Shown here: positions 27,574-37,300 of the stretch, in pieces | Layout: the number at the start of each line of letters is the position of its first letter | Position numbering within the stretch: position 1 is the stretch's first letter | From: Streptomyces sp. SAJ15 | GTDB lineage: Bacteria > Actinomycetota > Actinomycetes > Streptomycetales > Streptomycetaceae | Direction of reading: 5' to 3' | Length of the DNA stretch: 64,000 nucleotides | Assembly: GCF_007595705.1 (NCBI RefSeq) | Contig: NZ_NISY01000004.1 | Coordinates: 586,130-650,129 of the forward strand | Position numbers and translations under genes: made by a program | The notes under the pieces: model-generated | Told to the model about the DNA's origin: nothing | Seen by the model: only the letters and a program-made list of their open reading frames with translations | Databases searched by the model: none

Positions 27574-27993
27574 CTAATGGGGGCCTTCGCGCTCCCGGCG
27601 CGCCTTGATCAGGGCGCGGTGAAGCCCGTCAGGTGAGATCACGGCACGGGGGCCGGTGGGCAGCCGGTGCCAGTGGAGTCCGGGGCCGGACGTCCGCTTC
27701 GCCGAGGGGACGAGAACGTGGCAGGACGGTCCCAACGCGACAGTGCCCTGTTCCTCCCACCGTTCAGCGGTGCCGACCGGCGTCAGGAAGTACATGCGCG
27801 GCTCACGGCCGCCGTCGTCGAGGACGACGGACCCGACAGGCAGCCCCTGCTCCTCGATGAGCTCTACGGCCCTGCGGCCCACGTGCTCGGGCGCACGGAT
27901 GGCGTCCCACCACGTGCCGGCGGGACACAACTCCGGCTCGCTGCCGAGAGGCATCCACCTTGGCAGTCGAGTGGTCGGGATCGCGTCCGACAT
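27574..27993 (-). CDS. Hypothetical actinobacterial protein
   Basis: A 139-residue soluble protein with WDAIRAPEHVGRRAVELIEE near residue 30 and a C-terminal PTGPRAVISPDGLHRAL segment. Proteins with this layout are common beside XRE regulators in Streptomyces, as here (the XRE-TPR gene is 119 nt upstream on the same strand). Function unknown. Confidence 0.65.
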   Translation of the reverse strand: MSDAIPTTRLPRWMPLGSEPELCPAGTWWDAIRAPEHVGRRAVELIEEQGLPVGSVVLDDGGREPRMYFLTPVGTAERWEEQGTVALGPSCHVLVPSAKRTSGPGLHWHRLPTGPRAVISPDGLHRALIKARREREGPH

Positions 27994-28112
27994 AGGAAAG
28001 GCCCCCTCACAACTGAGTGTGAGAGGACCATTCCACTCTGGAGGCGGGTGTGCGCGGACAAACTGTCCGCACCCAATTCAGGCCAAGTCCCGCGAGAGTA
28101 AAGGGAGTTGTG

Positions 28113-29342
28113 CTACGCGACTCCGGCCCAGGTGCCGAACGCGGACAACTCGGCTGACGGGTGCGTGTCCATGCGCAGCAGCGAGCCGAGCGTTTCGCGC
28201 ACGGATGGGTGGAATCGCGTGTGGTTCGGCGCGATCTTCCGGGCTCGCTTCAGCTCTGCGAACGCTCCGCCGCGGTCACCTTCCGCCAGGCGTGCGGAGG
28301 CGACGTCGATGTGATGGTGGCTGGATCGCTCACCCACCGTGGAGGCAGGCGGCGCCCATGCCGCTCCGCCCTGTCCCCATTCAGTGAGCCGGGCGAGGGC
28401 CTGCTCGCTGTCGCCGGTGTCGATCAACGTATGCACCGAGTGGATCTTGATGTTTGTGGGGCCGAAGCTCATCTCGTAGGCCAGGCTGTCCCGGTTGCCG
28501 GCCATCAGCGCGACTTGCTCTGCTTCGCGCAGGAACTCTTCCGCCGCATCGGGGTTGTTGTCCCGCGATTCAACGACCGCCAGCTTCAGCAGCAGCGCCC
28601 CGTCGACCGCAAGCGCGTCGTCGGTGTACGAATGCTCCGGCTGGGCCCGCTCCAACTCGTGCCGCAGACCCTTGAGCTTGCGACGAGCCGACTCAGTAGC
28701 TCCCTGCCGCAGCATCGACCCCGCCACCAGGAACCCGGCCGTGAACTGCATGAGTGGGTCACCACTGCGATCCGCTGCCCACCTCACCCGCTCCAGCGCC
28801 GTATTGCCGAGGTCGTGGTGCCCCATCTTGTGGGCCAGGCTGTTGACCGCACGGTACGCGCGGGCCAGATGCCAGAATGCCTTCTGCTGTTCATCGCCAC
28901 GCGCGCTGAGAGCGACGTGGGTCAGTTCTGTGATCACCGGAGGGAGCAGCGGCCCCATCGGCACGTACCGGGCATCACGCCGGAGAGCTGCGATCTGGTC
29001 CACCTCGGAGGCCAGGACCGGCAGAGCGCGTGGACGCGTCTCCAGCTCATCTGGGGTGTCGAAGCACAGCAGGATGCGCCTCAGCTCCGGAATGACGGCG
29101 TGCACGCCGTCCTCCGCCTCGGGGTCCCCGTAGTACGGCTGACCGGTCAGCACCTCGGGGCCGAAGTGCAGTGCCCTCGACAGCGCGAGAATCAGGCTCG
29201 GCGTCGCCTTCCGCGCGCCGGACTCCAGCTTCTGCACCAGGCTGGGGGAGACCGCGACCCGCTGGGCAAGTTGCGCGGCGGACAGTCCCCGCGTCTTGCG
29301 TGCCACCCGGAGTCGGTCCCCCAACATAACGCTCTCATTCAC
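28113..29342 (-). CDS. XRE-family regulator with TPR-like C-terminus
   Basis: A 409-residue regulator. Residues 7-65 form an XRE helix-turn-helix (LRVARKTRGLSAAQLAQRV, SPSLVQKLESG), and the rest is helical repeats. This layout is typical of Streptomyces regulators that sense a peptide or small molecule. It is divergent from the PIMT-like methyltransferase gene and likely controls it and the 139-residue protein gene; that is inferred from position. Confidence 0.8.
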   Translation of the reverse strand: MNESVMLGDRLRVARKTRGLSAAQLAQRVAVSPSLVQKLESGARKATPSLILALSRALHFGPEVLTGQPYYGDPEAEDGVHAVIPELRRILLCFDTPDELETRPRALPVLASEVDQIAALRRDARYVPMGPLLPPVITELTHVALSARGDEQQKAFWHLARAYRAVNSLAHKMGHHDLGNTALERVRWAADRSGDPLMQFTAGFLVAGSMLRQGATESARRKLKGLRHELERAQPEHSYTDDALAVDGALLLKLAVVESRDNNPDAAEEFLREAEQVALMAGNRDSLAYEMSFGPTNIKIHSVHTLIDTGDSEQALARLTEWGQGGAAWAPPASTVGERSSHHHIDVASARLAEGDRGGAFAELKRARKIAPNHTRFHPSVRETLGSLLRMDTHPSAELSAFGTWAGVA

Positions 29343-29571
29343 GTCGGCTTCCCCTCGCTGATCGGAGCATTGTGGCCAGAGTACGTATTGCGAATGGTGC
29401 CCAGAAGGCCCGTCGCCAAGAGTTAACGGACCAACGGAGAACCCGTAGATCGGCGTCAGGACATCCGTGCGGCTGCGCGCGGTTCACTGGACGGCACCGT
29501 GACATCTCGATCAACGGCCTGCGAGCCGTGATCGCTCACCACTGATCTTCCACATCGCACGAGAGGTAGTC
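29343..29571. promoter_or_regulatory. Divergent regulatory gap
   Basis: A 229-nt gap between the divergent XRE regulator and methyltransferase genes. No small precursor-peptide gene could be supported in it on either strand. GAGAGG just before 29572 is the ribosome site of the methyltransferase. Confidence 0.4.
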
Positions 29572-30879
29572 ATGGGATCGAGTGACCACACGGCGTTACC
29601 CGCCGACGCCACAGTCGAGAGCGATAGCGTCGGCGCGGTGAGCACCGACATGATTGCTACTCCCGATGCCGCAGCCGAGCGGCTTCGCCATGCCCTTGTC
29701 GACAGCGTCCGCAAGTCCGGGTACGCCTGCACGCCTTCAGTAGAGACGGCGATGAGGGCCGTGGCCCGCCACCTGTTCGTGCCCGAAGCGTCACTCGAGG
29801 ACGCCTACGCCAATGCGACAGTCCATATTAAGTACGACGGCGACGGGGCATCCATCAGCTGCGCCTCACAGCCCGACATCGTCGCCCTCATGCTGGACCA
29901 GCTCCAAGCCCAGCCCGGACACACGGTGCTGGAGCTGGGGGCCGGCACCGGGTACAACGCCGGACTGCTGGGCCACATCGTCGGAGAGACCGGCCACGTC
30001 ACCACCATCGACGTCGACCAAGATCTCGTGGACGGAGCCCGCGCCCACCTCTCGGCCGCCGGGATCGAGAACGTCGACGTCCTGCTCGGCGACGGTGCAC
30101 TCGGACACTCCCAGGGCGCGCCCTACGACCGGATCATTGCCACGGTCGGCGCGCACGGCATTCCCCATGCATGGATGGACCAGCTCACGCCCGGAGGGCG
30201 GCTGGTCGTAGCTCAGCGGCTGCGCGGCAGCGTGTGCCGCTCGATCGCGTACGAGCGACAAGAGGGGGCCTGGCGCAGTGTCAGCAGCCAGTTGAACACG
30301 TTCGTGCCACTGCGTCAGGGCATCGCTGATGATCCACGGCGCATGGTTCCGCTGACCGCCGACGGCTCCGTCCGCGTCCAGATCAACGAGGAGCAGGCAG
30401 CCCACTCGGAAGCTCTGCTCGGCGTGTTGGACCAGCCGGCACATGAGGCATGGTCCGGGGTGACGTTCCGAGGCCGAGAGTCCTGGGAGTGGATGTGGCT
30501 GTGGCTCGCGTGCACCATGGACAACGCCTTGAGCCGTTTCGAACCCGATGCCCCGGCAGTCGAGCGAGGGCTCGTCCGACCGCGGTTCCAGTACATGGCC
30601 GTGGTCGACAGGGGCGCCATCGGCTACCTGGTCAATCGCCAGGCGGAGAAGGACCAGGACGGCCGCCAGCTCTACGAAATCGGTGTCGTCGGGCATGGCC
30701 CCGGCGCTGACGAACTGGTTCAGCGTGCCGTCGCGGAGATGCGTACCTGGGACAGCGGGTACCGCGACCGTGAGGTCCAGTTCGAGATTCAGCCGCTCGG
30801 CAGCGAGCCGCTCGATCCACGGCCTGGTCGCTTCGCCTTCGACAACGCCCTCAACCGAGTCCTCATCGAGTGGCAGTGA
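29572..30879 (+). CDS. PIMT-like methyltransferase of the FxLD-system type
   Basis: A 435-residue protein. Residues about 40-240 form a protein-L-isoaspartate methyltransferase-like domain (RAVARHLFVPEA, SQPDIVALMLDQL, VLELGAGTGYNAGLLG), and a further 190-residue domain follows, the layout of methyltransferases of FxLD and related RiPP systems. Relatives methylate Asp side chains in peptides to give aspartimide or isoAsp. No FxLD precursor or lanthipeptide synthetase gene is seen nearby, so it may be an orphan or act on the product of the radical SAM group. Confidence 0.8.
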   Translation: MGSSDHTALPADATVESDSVGAVSTDMIATPDAAAERLRHALVDSVRKSGYACTPSVETAMRAVARHLFVPEASLEDAYANATVHIKYDGDGASISCASQPDIVALMLDQLQAQPGHTVLELGAGTGYNAGLLGHIVGETGHVTTIDVDQDLVDGARAHLSAAGIENVDVLLGDGALGHSQGAPYDRIIATVGAHGIPHAWMDQLTPGGRLVVAQRLRGSVCRSIAYERQEGAWRSVSSQLNTFVPLRQGIADDPRRMVPLTADGSVRVQINEEQAAHSEALLGVLDQPAHEAWSGVTFRGRESWEWMWLWLACTMDNALSRFEPDAPAVERGLVRPRFQYMAVVDRGAIGYLVNRQAEKDQDGRQLYEIGVVGHGPGADELVQRAVAEMRTWDSGYRDREVQFEIQPLGSEPLDPRPGRFAFDNALNRVLIEWQ

Positions 30880-30952
30880 GAACGGGACGAAAGCCTTAGC
30901 ACGCCGGTCGGGCCCGCTGGAGCTGTCCGACAGCCCTCCTAGCGTCGGCTGA

Positions 30953-31330
30953 ATGGATCAGACGAACGACAAGGCCGCCGCCCGGCGCGTGGAGATCAGC
31001 GCGCGGGGCGGTAAGGCCGACATCGAGATCGACGGCGCACGGATAGACCCGAGGGCCGTCAAGGCGTACACCGTCACCCACTTCGCCGGGGAGTGGCCGG
31101 AGATTCTGCTGCACGTTGCCGACCGCGGCGACAGCCAGTGGTCGGGCATGGCCCGCGTCGCGATTGCCGACCCGCCCGACCCGGGCCCAGTGGCAGCCAT
31201 CTTCCTCGACGCGATCGACCCGGAGGCCCTGGAACGCGCCGCACTGGCCCGCCCCGACCTCGGCACCGAGCCGTACTCGCTGACCAAGGCGATGCTCACC
31301 CAGCTCGGGGAGTGGGCCCGTGGCCTTTGA
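30953..31330 (+). CDS. Phage protein of unknown function, first gene of the prophage segment
   Basis: A 125-residue protein with no recognised domain; the sequence is beta-rich (ADIEIDGARI, ILLHVADRG) and then helical. It overlaps the next phage gene by 11 nt, so it belongs to the head-tail connector operon. In a complete siphophage the capsid genes would lie just upstream; here host-like genes do. A weak ribosome site leaves the exact start uncertain. Confidence 0.6.
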   Translation: MDQTNDKAAARRVEISARGGKADIEIDGARIDPRAVKAYTVTHFAGEWPEILLHVADRGDSQWSGMARVAIADPPDPGPVAAIFLDAIDPEALERAALARPDLGTEPYSLTKAMLTQLGEWARGL

Positions 31331-31751
31331 CGTGGAGGGTGCGCGCCGGGTCCTCGACCGCATCCTGGACGACAAGCTGGAAGCGTGGCGGGACAGCGCA
31401 GGCCGTACGGATGACGTGCTGGACGAGACCACGGGCCGGCTCGTGCCGCCCGCGCCGGACGAGGAACTGGTCTGGGACGGGCTCGGCGCGGTAATGCCGA
31501 TCAGCCGCCCGGCCATCACCCAGCCCGTCGGAGGGTCGATCGCCGTCGAGCCGCCGACCACCGACTACCAGGCCGTGCTGCCGGTCGATGCCCCGGTGTT
31601 GCGTCGCGACGACGTGATCCGCGTGGCCGGTTCCGTGCGCCCTGGTGGTCCCCGTGACCCGCAGTTGGTGGGCCGTCGGTTCCGCGTCTCCGACGAAGCG
31701 GTGGGCACCTACAGCGTGGTGCGCATCGTCAGGGTGCAGGTGATCGACTGA
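31320..31751 (+). CDS. Phage head-closure/connector-like protein
   Basis: A 143-residue protein with an N-terminal helix (VEGARRVLDRILDD) and a C-terminal beta-barrel-like half (DDVIRVAG, VGRRFRVSDEA, YSVVRIVRVQVI). This is the pattern of actinophage head-closure proteins encoded before gp10-like genes. It overlaps the preceding gene and its stop touches the next start (TGATG). Confidence 0.6.
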   Translation: MAFDVEGARRVLDRILDDKLEAWRDSAGRTDDVLDETTGRLVPPAPDEELVWDGLGAVMPISRPAITQPVGGSIAVEPPTTDYQAVLPVDAPVLRRDDVIRVAGSVRPGGPRDPQLVGRRFRVSDEAVGTYSVVRIVRVQVID

Positions 31752-32179
31752 TGGCCCCGGCGAACCCGCACCCCAACGCTCACCCGGACGCGACCGCGTT
31801 CCGTGATCCGATCGCGCTGGCCGCCGCGCTGGCCCGGATGGGTCCGGCGACCCGTGCCCGTACGCGTACGATCACACGGCACCACGCCATGCTGCTGCGG
31901 GTCCGCATCCAGCGGAACGCGAGCGGCAGGCCCGGCCCAAACGTGATCACCGGGCAGTACCGCGCCTCCTGGGACGTCCGGATGCGCAGCGGCGGCGGCG
32001 AGGTCACCGCCGAGGTGTTCTCCGACGCCCCACAGGCGCGACGCCTGGAATACGGCTTCGTCGGCGTGGACAGCCTCGGGCGGCACTACCGGCAGCCGCC
32101 GTTCCCGCACGTCGAGCCCGCGTTCCGGCAGACCGAACCGGCGTTCATCCAGGCCCTGGCGGACGGGGTGCTGCCGTGA
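31751..32179 (+). CDS. HK97 gp10-like tail-connector protein
   Basis: A 142-residue basic protein. TGQYRASWDVRM, then RRLEYGFVGVDSLGRHYRQPPFPHVEPAF match the gp10/tail-completion family, where the conserved EYG and PHVEPA segments are diagnostic. It would join head and tail. Overlaps both neighbours. Confidence 0.75.
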   Translation: MAPANPHPNAHPDATAFRDPIALAAALARMGPATRARTRTITRHHAMLLRVRIQRNASGRPGPNVITGQYRASWDVRMRSGGGEVTAEVFSDAPQARRLEYGFVGVDSLGRHYRQPPFPHVEPAFRQTEPAFIQALADGVLP

Positions 32180-32619
32180 CCGCTCGTCTTCCGGTGACCC
32201 GCGCGCTCGCCGCCCTCCTGGAGCACGTCACGGGCCGCCCTTGCGGTGTCGGCGAACTCCCGCGTGTTCAGGGGAAGTCCGGCTGGGAGCCCGCACCCGT
32301 GCCGTACACGATCCTCGACTCGCTGCCCGCCGAGTTCGCGGGCCCGCCCCTGTGGGACTGGCACGCCGATGCCGCCTGGTCCTACCAGGTCACCTCGGTC
32401 GGGGAACGAGCCGATCAGGTCGAGTGGCTGGCCGACCGCGTACGCGCCGGCGTCGTCGGCCGGACGGACGGAAGCTGGACCCACGACCTGCACGTTCCCG
32501 AAGCCCGTGTCATCGACCGGGAGCTGACCTACGACGCCGGAGGAGAGCCCTCGGTGTCGGCGGCAGGCGCTATCGTGTCCTACGTGCAGCGGGTCACGAT
32601 CACCGTGACCCCAGCATGA
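32176..32619 (+). CDS. Tail-terminator-like phage protein
   Basis: A 147-residue protein between the gp10-like gene and the tail tube gene, the usual place for the tail terminator. YQVTSVGERADQVEWLADRVR and VSYVQRVTITVTP fit that family. The GTG start overlaps the previous stop. Confidence 0.65.
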   Translation: MTARLPVTRALAALLEHVTGRPCGVGELPRVQGKSGWEPAPVPYTILDSLPAEFAGPPLWDWHADAAWSYQVTSVGERADQVEWLADRVRAGVVGRTDGSWTHDLHVPEARVIDRELTYDAGGEPSVSAAGAIVSYVQRVTITVTPA

Positions 32620-32750
32620 AGAATCGATTCTCCTGATCCTCACCGCGGAGGCCCGCGCGGACGCTAGGCCCCAGGCCAGGCGAACCCCCTTTGAACCTCA
32701 AGGGGCAGGGCCTCGGCACGGGACGCTGCCCCAGAAGTGGGAGCGGACCT

Positions 32751-33386
32751 GTGTCCACGAGCACGAAGAAGACCCAGACCCGATTTCTGCGGCGCGGCAT
32801 CTCCAAGATCCTTTGGTCCAAGGACCTCAACGATCCGAAGTACCCCAGCCGCCGGGAGATCACCAACGCCTTCGTTCTGACCGACGCCGTCTCGGACATC
32901 GAGGGCTGGGCGCTGGAGAACGACCCCATCGAGACCCCCGACATGGGCTCGACCTTCAACTCTTCGATCCCGGGCAACGACAAGGCCGAGAACTCCAGCC
33001 TGACCTTCTACGAGGACCGGTTCTCCGACGCCATCGAGCAGCAGCTCCCCAAGGGCGCGAAGGGCTACGTCATCCTGCTCCGCAAGGGCGACCTGCCCGG
33101 CTCCCGCTCGGTGGACGTGTTCCCCGTGCAGGTCGCCACCCGCGCCGCGACGTACAGCACTGGCAACGAGGCCGCGAAGTTCAAGGTCGACTTCACGATC
33201 ACCGACGAGCCGTCGCTCGACCGCCCGGTGCCGCAGGCCCATCCCCGTCCGCTGCCGGACCAGGACTGCGACGACGACCACGGGCACGGTCACCCCGACG
33301 GTGACCACGTCGACGTGACCGTGGTCAGCACCACGAAGACCAAGACCGAGGCGACGGTCCGCGAGCACGACGCCGACGAGGGCTGA
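32751..33386 (+). CDS. Major tail tube protein
   Basis: A 211-residue protein with a Lys-rich start, a beta-rich body (ILLRKGDLPGSRSVDVFPVQV, KFKVDFTITDEPS) and a His/Asp-rich tail, as in actinophage tail tube subunits. GTG at 32751 was chosen because GGAG lies about 8 nt upstream; an in-frame start 60 nt earlier has no ribosome site. Only the C-terminal Asp/His stretch is unusual. Confidence 0.75.
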   Translation: MSTSTKKTQTRFLRRGISKILWSKDLNDPKYPSRREITNAFVLTDAVSDIEGWALENDPIETPDMGSTFNSSIPGNDKAENSSLTFYEDRFSDAIEQQLPKGAKGYVILLRKGDLPGSRSVDVFPVQVATRAATYSTGNEAAKFKVDFTITDEPSLDRPVPQAHPRPLPDQDCDDDHGHGHPDGDHVDVTVVSTTKTKTEATVREHDADEG

Positions 33387-33388
33387 TC

Positions 33389-33943
33389 GTGTCGCGCCCC
33401 GCACAGGCCAAGCGCCCGTCCCCCTCCGCCACGGCGGCGGAGGGGGCGTGGTCGGCCAAGATGGAACGGCTTCGCCGCCGAGCCCGCCCGCAGAACCGGC
33501 TGCGCATCTGCGATGACGCCGAGCTGCGCCAGCGGTACGACGAGGCTGAGCAGGCCGCCCGCCGTGCCCGGTTCGTCGCCGAGGCCAACCCGGGTGACGA
33601 GCTGGCCGCGCGCCAGGCAACCGACGCTGATGCGGCGCGGGACCAGGCCCTGGCGGCACTCGACGCCGCCTCGGAGTTCCTTACCTTCCGCGCGCTGCCG
33701 CGCCCGGTGCTGGAGGAGCTGATCAGCGAGCACCCGCCCACCGAGCAGCAGGCCGAGGAGGGGGCGATCTTCAACGCCGACACCTTCCCCGCCGCGCTGG
33801 TGGCGGCGGCCTCCGTGGACGGCATGAGCCGCGAGGAGGCCGAGGAGCTGCTGAACGGCTGGTCGGCGCCGGACGCCAACGCGCTGTGGGACGCCGCCTG
33901 GCAGATCCAGCAGGAAAGCCGGGTCGAGCTGGGAAAAGGCTGA
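33389..33943 (+). CDS. Tail assembly chaperone, short form (gpG-like)
   Basis: A 184-residue, Glu/Ala-rich helical protein between the tail tube and tape measure genes, the fixed position of siphophage tail assembly chaperones. It ends three codons after a slippery heptamer, so a fraction of ribosomes should shift into the longer product. Confidence 0.82.
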   Translation: MSRPAQAKRPSPSATAAEGAWSAKMERLRRRARPQNRLRICDDAELRQRYDEAEQAARRARFVAEANPGDELAARQATDADAARDQALAALDAASEFLTFRALPRPVLEELISEHPPTEQQAEEGAIFNADTFPAALVAAASVDGMSREEAEELLNGWSAPDANALWDAAWQIQQESRVELGKG

Positions 33944-34284
33944 GCCGTGACGCCGGCCTGCGCGCCGAACTGGAGCTGTGCGAGCGGTACGGCATCCCGC
34001 ACTCGCAATTCCTCGGCGGCGACGGCCGCTGGTCCGACCTCGACCGGGCCAAAGCGTTGGCCTGGGCGCAGTGGCAGCGGTCGGTGTGCCCGGAATGCCA
34101 CACCCGGCTGGAGGAGTGGGACCGCGAACGCGGCGGCGACCCCCACGCCTACGTCACCGACACCCTGCGCTGCCCCGGCTGCGAGCTGATCGAGCAGGAA
34201 CGCGATCACGTCCCCCAGGACCGGTCCGGCTACGGCGTGAAGATCCAGCTCCTGCCGCGCGAGCAGTACGAGCCGCGCCCCTGA
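33389..34284 (+). CDS. Tail assembly chaperone, frameshifted long form (gpG-T-like)
   Basis: A -1 shift at 33931-33937 joins the first frame to a second open frame that ends at 34284, adding about 115 residues. The added part has two CxxC pairs (CPECHTRL and CPGCELIEQ) that could bind zinc. The second frame has no start codon with a ribosome site of its own, which fits expression only by frameshift, as for lambda G/GT and most siphophages. The coordinates span both frames; the 0 frame stops at 33943. Confidence 0.8.
33931..33937 (+). other. Programmed -1 frameshift slippery site
   Basis: The heptamer GGGAAAA is read CTG-GGA-AAA in the 0 frame, a perfect X-XXY-YYZ site. The 0-frame stop TGA follows at 33941, and the -1 frame stays open to 34284. 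Confidence 0.85.
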
Positions 34285-34321
34285 TCCACCCCCGCACCAC
34301 GTAAGTAAGGAGGCCGCCGCG

Positions 34322-37300
34322 GTGGCCGGGTTCACCCTCACGGTCGCGATGCGCGCCGAGGTCCGCGACCTGATCGCGGGAACCCGTGCTGCCTCCGCCC
34401 AGATGCGGACCCTGGGGGAGCGTACCGACGCCGCGAACCGGTCCCTGGCCCGACTGGACGCCAACGGGGCGCGGCTCGCTGCGCAGTTCGCCGCACTGAA
34501 TCGTTCCTCCCGTGCGGCCGTCGGGGAGCTGAACCGGCTCACCGCCCGCGCCGGGGCGGCCCGTGCGGCGCTGCGCGCGGCCGGGGACGACGGCGCCCGG
34601 TCGATGTCCCGGCTCCAGCGGGCGACCGCCGGGGCCGGTCGCCGGGGCCTGTCCGCCACGAACATGCTCGCCGGCGGCGCCCTCGTCCTCGGCACCGGTG
34701 AGATGATCGAGGAGGGCAACCGCTACCAGCGGCAGATGAACCTGTTCCGGGCGGTGACCGGCGCGACCGCGGCGCAGATGAAGCGCGCCGCCGTCGTCGC
34801 TCAGGAACTCGGCAACGACCTGACGCTGCCCACCTCCACGTCGGCGGACGCCGCCGAGGGCATGGTCGAGCTGAGCAAGGCCGGTTTCCGCGCCGATCAG
34901 TCCATCGACGCCGTACGTGCCTCGCTTCAGCTCGCGGCGGCGGCCGACGTCAACGCCGCCACGTCGGCCAAGTACTTGGGCGACATCATGGATCAGTTCG
35001 GCCTCGGTGCTGATCAGGCGTCCCGGGCGTCGGACACCCTCGCGGCCACGGCGAACAACGCCTCCGGCTCCATCACCGACATCTACTACTCGATGCGGTA
35101 CGCGGGCCCGGTCGCGAACGCGCTCGGCGTCAGCCTCCAGGACACCGCCGCCGCGGTCGGCATGCTCGGCAAGTCCGGCATCCTCGGCCAGACGGCGGGC
35201 ACGAGCCTGCGTGGGATCTTCGCCAACCTGGCGGCGCCGACGCCGATCATGAAGAACGCCCTGCGGGACCTCGGTATAGAAGCCTGGGACGCGCAGGGGC
35301 GCTTCAAGGGCCTGCGCACGGTGATCGACGGTCTGTCGAAGGCCGAACACTCCATGAGCCAGAAGGACTTCGCGGCCGGAGTGACCCGTGCCTTCGGCAA
35401 GCCCGCCCTGTCCGGCGCGGTGGCGCTTGCCCACCAGGGCACCGAGTCCTTTGACGCCCTGTCGATGGCGGTACGGCAGACCGGTGCAGCAGCGTCCATC
35501 ACCGCCTCGCGCGGCGAGGGTCTCGCCGGTGCGATGACGCAGCTGCGCACCCAGGCCAAACAGACTGGGATCGCCCTGTACGAGGGGATGGCGCCCGGCC
35601 TGGAGTGGGTGACCCGTCTTCTCACCCGCGGGATGGCCGGGGCCACCCCGTACCTGACCATGGCCCTCGACTACGGCCGCGACATCGCCACCCTGTACGG
35701 CCCCGACCTGAAGGAGGCGACGAAGAACGGGCTCAGCGGGCTCATCGATGAGGCCAAGGCGCTGATCGGGCCGCTCACGGAGATCGGTGAGCACTCGCTG
35801 GCCACTGGCCTGAACCTGCTGATCAATGCCGCAAGCACCCTGGGCGACGTCCTGGACAACGCCGCCGACGGTGCGGAACCGCTCCTCAAGGCCGTCGCCG
35901 GGCTCGGTGAGGAGGGCGGCGCGGCGGCCGGCACGCTCGACATCATCGCCACCGTCGGCAACGTGGCCATGGACGCGGTCTCCGGGCTGTCCCTGGTCCT
36001 CGTTCCCGTCGGCCATCTCGTCGGCGGGCTGGTCAGCGCGTTCGGCGCGCTGCCCGCGCCGATCCAGTCGGCCGCGTTGGCGATGCTGCTGTTCCGCCGA
36101 GCGCAGCCCGCCCTGACGAACATGGCGAACACCATGACCGGCCCCGTCCGGTCCGGGGTGCAGTCCTTCAACCAGCAGATGCGGGTGCAGCAGTCCTTGG
36201 CCGCCGCGTCCGGCGTCGCGCTGTCCCGGTACGGAGCGGCGTGGGCAGCGGTGCAGGCTCGTGTCGGATTCCTCGGGAACATGACTGCTGCGTTCCGCAG
36301 CGCGAACGGCGCCGGGCAGACGTTCGTCGGCACGCTCAACGGGGTCGGCCGGGCGGCTGGATCGGGACTGCGCTCGGCGCTCGGCGGCGTGACCAACGCG
36401 CTCGGCGGACCGTTCGGTGTCGTCATGGCGGGCGTCTCGGTGGGGTTGGGGTTGCTCGCGGCGCGTCAGCAGAAGGCCGCGCAGGCCGCTGCCGAACACC
36501 AGCAGCGCATCTCCACCCTGACGTCCGCGCTGCGTGAGTCCGGGGGACAGATCGACAGCAACGTCCGCCAGCAGGCGGCCCAGGCCCTGTTGGACACGAA
36601 GACCGAACAGGGCCAGCTCACCAAGGTCATGGAGCAGGCAGGTGTGCCGCTCGCGTCGCTCACGGACGCGTACCTGGGTCAGGGCACCTCGCTGGACGCG
36701 CTGCAGAAGCAGCTCCAGGCCACCGCCGACAAGCACAAGGTGTGGAAGGACGTCGCCGCAGGCAAGGCGACCGTCCAGGACTACTCCGAGGTCGGCCAGC
36801 AGTACAAGGACGCCGCCGATGCGCTCGGCAGCGTCAAGGGTGAGATGGCCGAGTCGGTGAAGAACGCGAAGGAACTCGCCAGGGCCACCAAGGGGGCCGG
36901 GGACGGCACTTCCGCATACGACCGGTTGAAGGCGGCCGTCGGCGGTCTGGCAGACGAGACCGCCGACGCCGACACGCGCACGCGCTCGCTGAAGTCGGCG
37001 CTCGACCTGCTGTCGGGCGGCCAGATCTCTCTTCAGGCAGCCAAGGCCAAGGTGAACTCCGCCGTCCTCGACTTGCAGGAGGGGAGCAAGAGCGTCAACC
37101 GCGGCCAGGGCTACGGCGGCAAGCAGCTCGTCAACGAGGACAAGACCCTCAACACCACGACGAGGAACGGGCAGCAGCTCTACACCCAGCTCACCGCCCT
37201 GTCCGACGCGGCGGCCGACGCCTCGGTGGCCACCTACGACCTGGCCATCCGCAATGGCGAGTCGCTGCCCGCGGCGCTGGCGAAGGCCCGCGGGGAGATG

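Noticed and set aside
27439..29426. Several plus-strand frames opposite the 139-residue gene and the XRE regulator
   Set aside because: They are shadows of minus-strand genes with good motifs and starts.
33886..34284. Independent gene starting at 33886 in the tail region
   Set aside because: Its first codons overlap the chaperone gene with no ribosome site; the slippery site explains it as the -1 extension.
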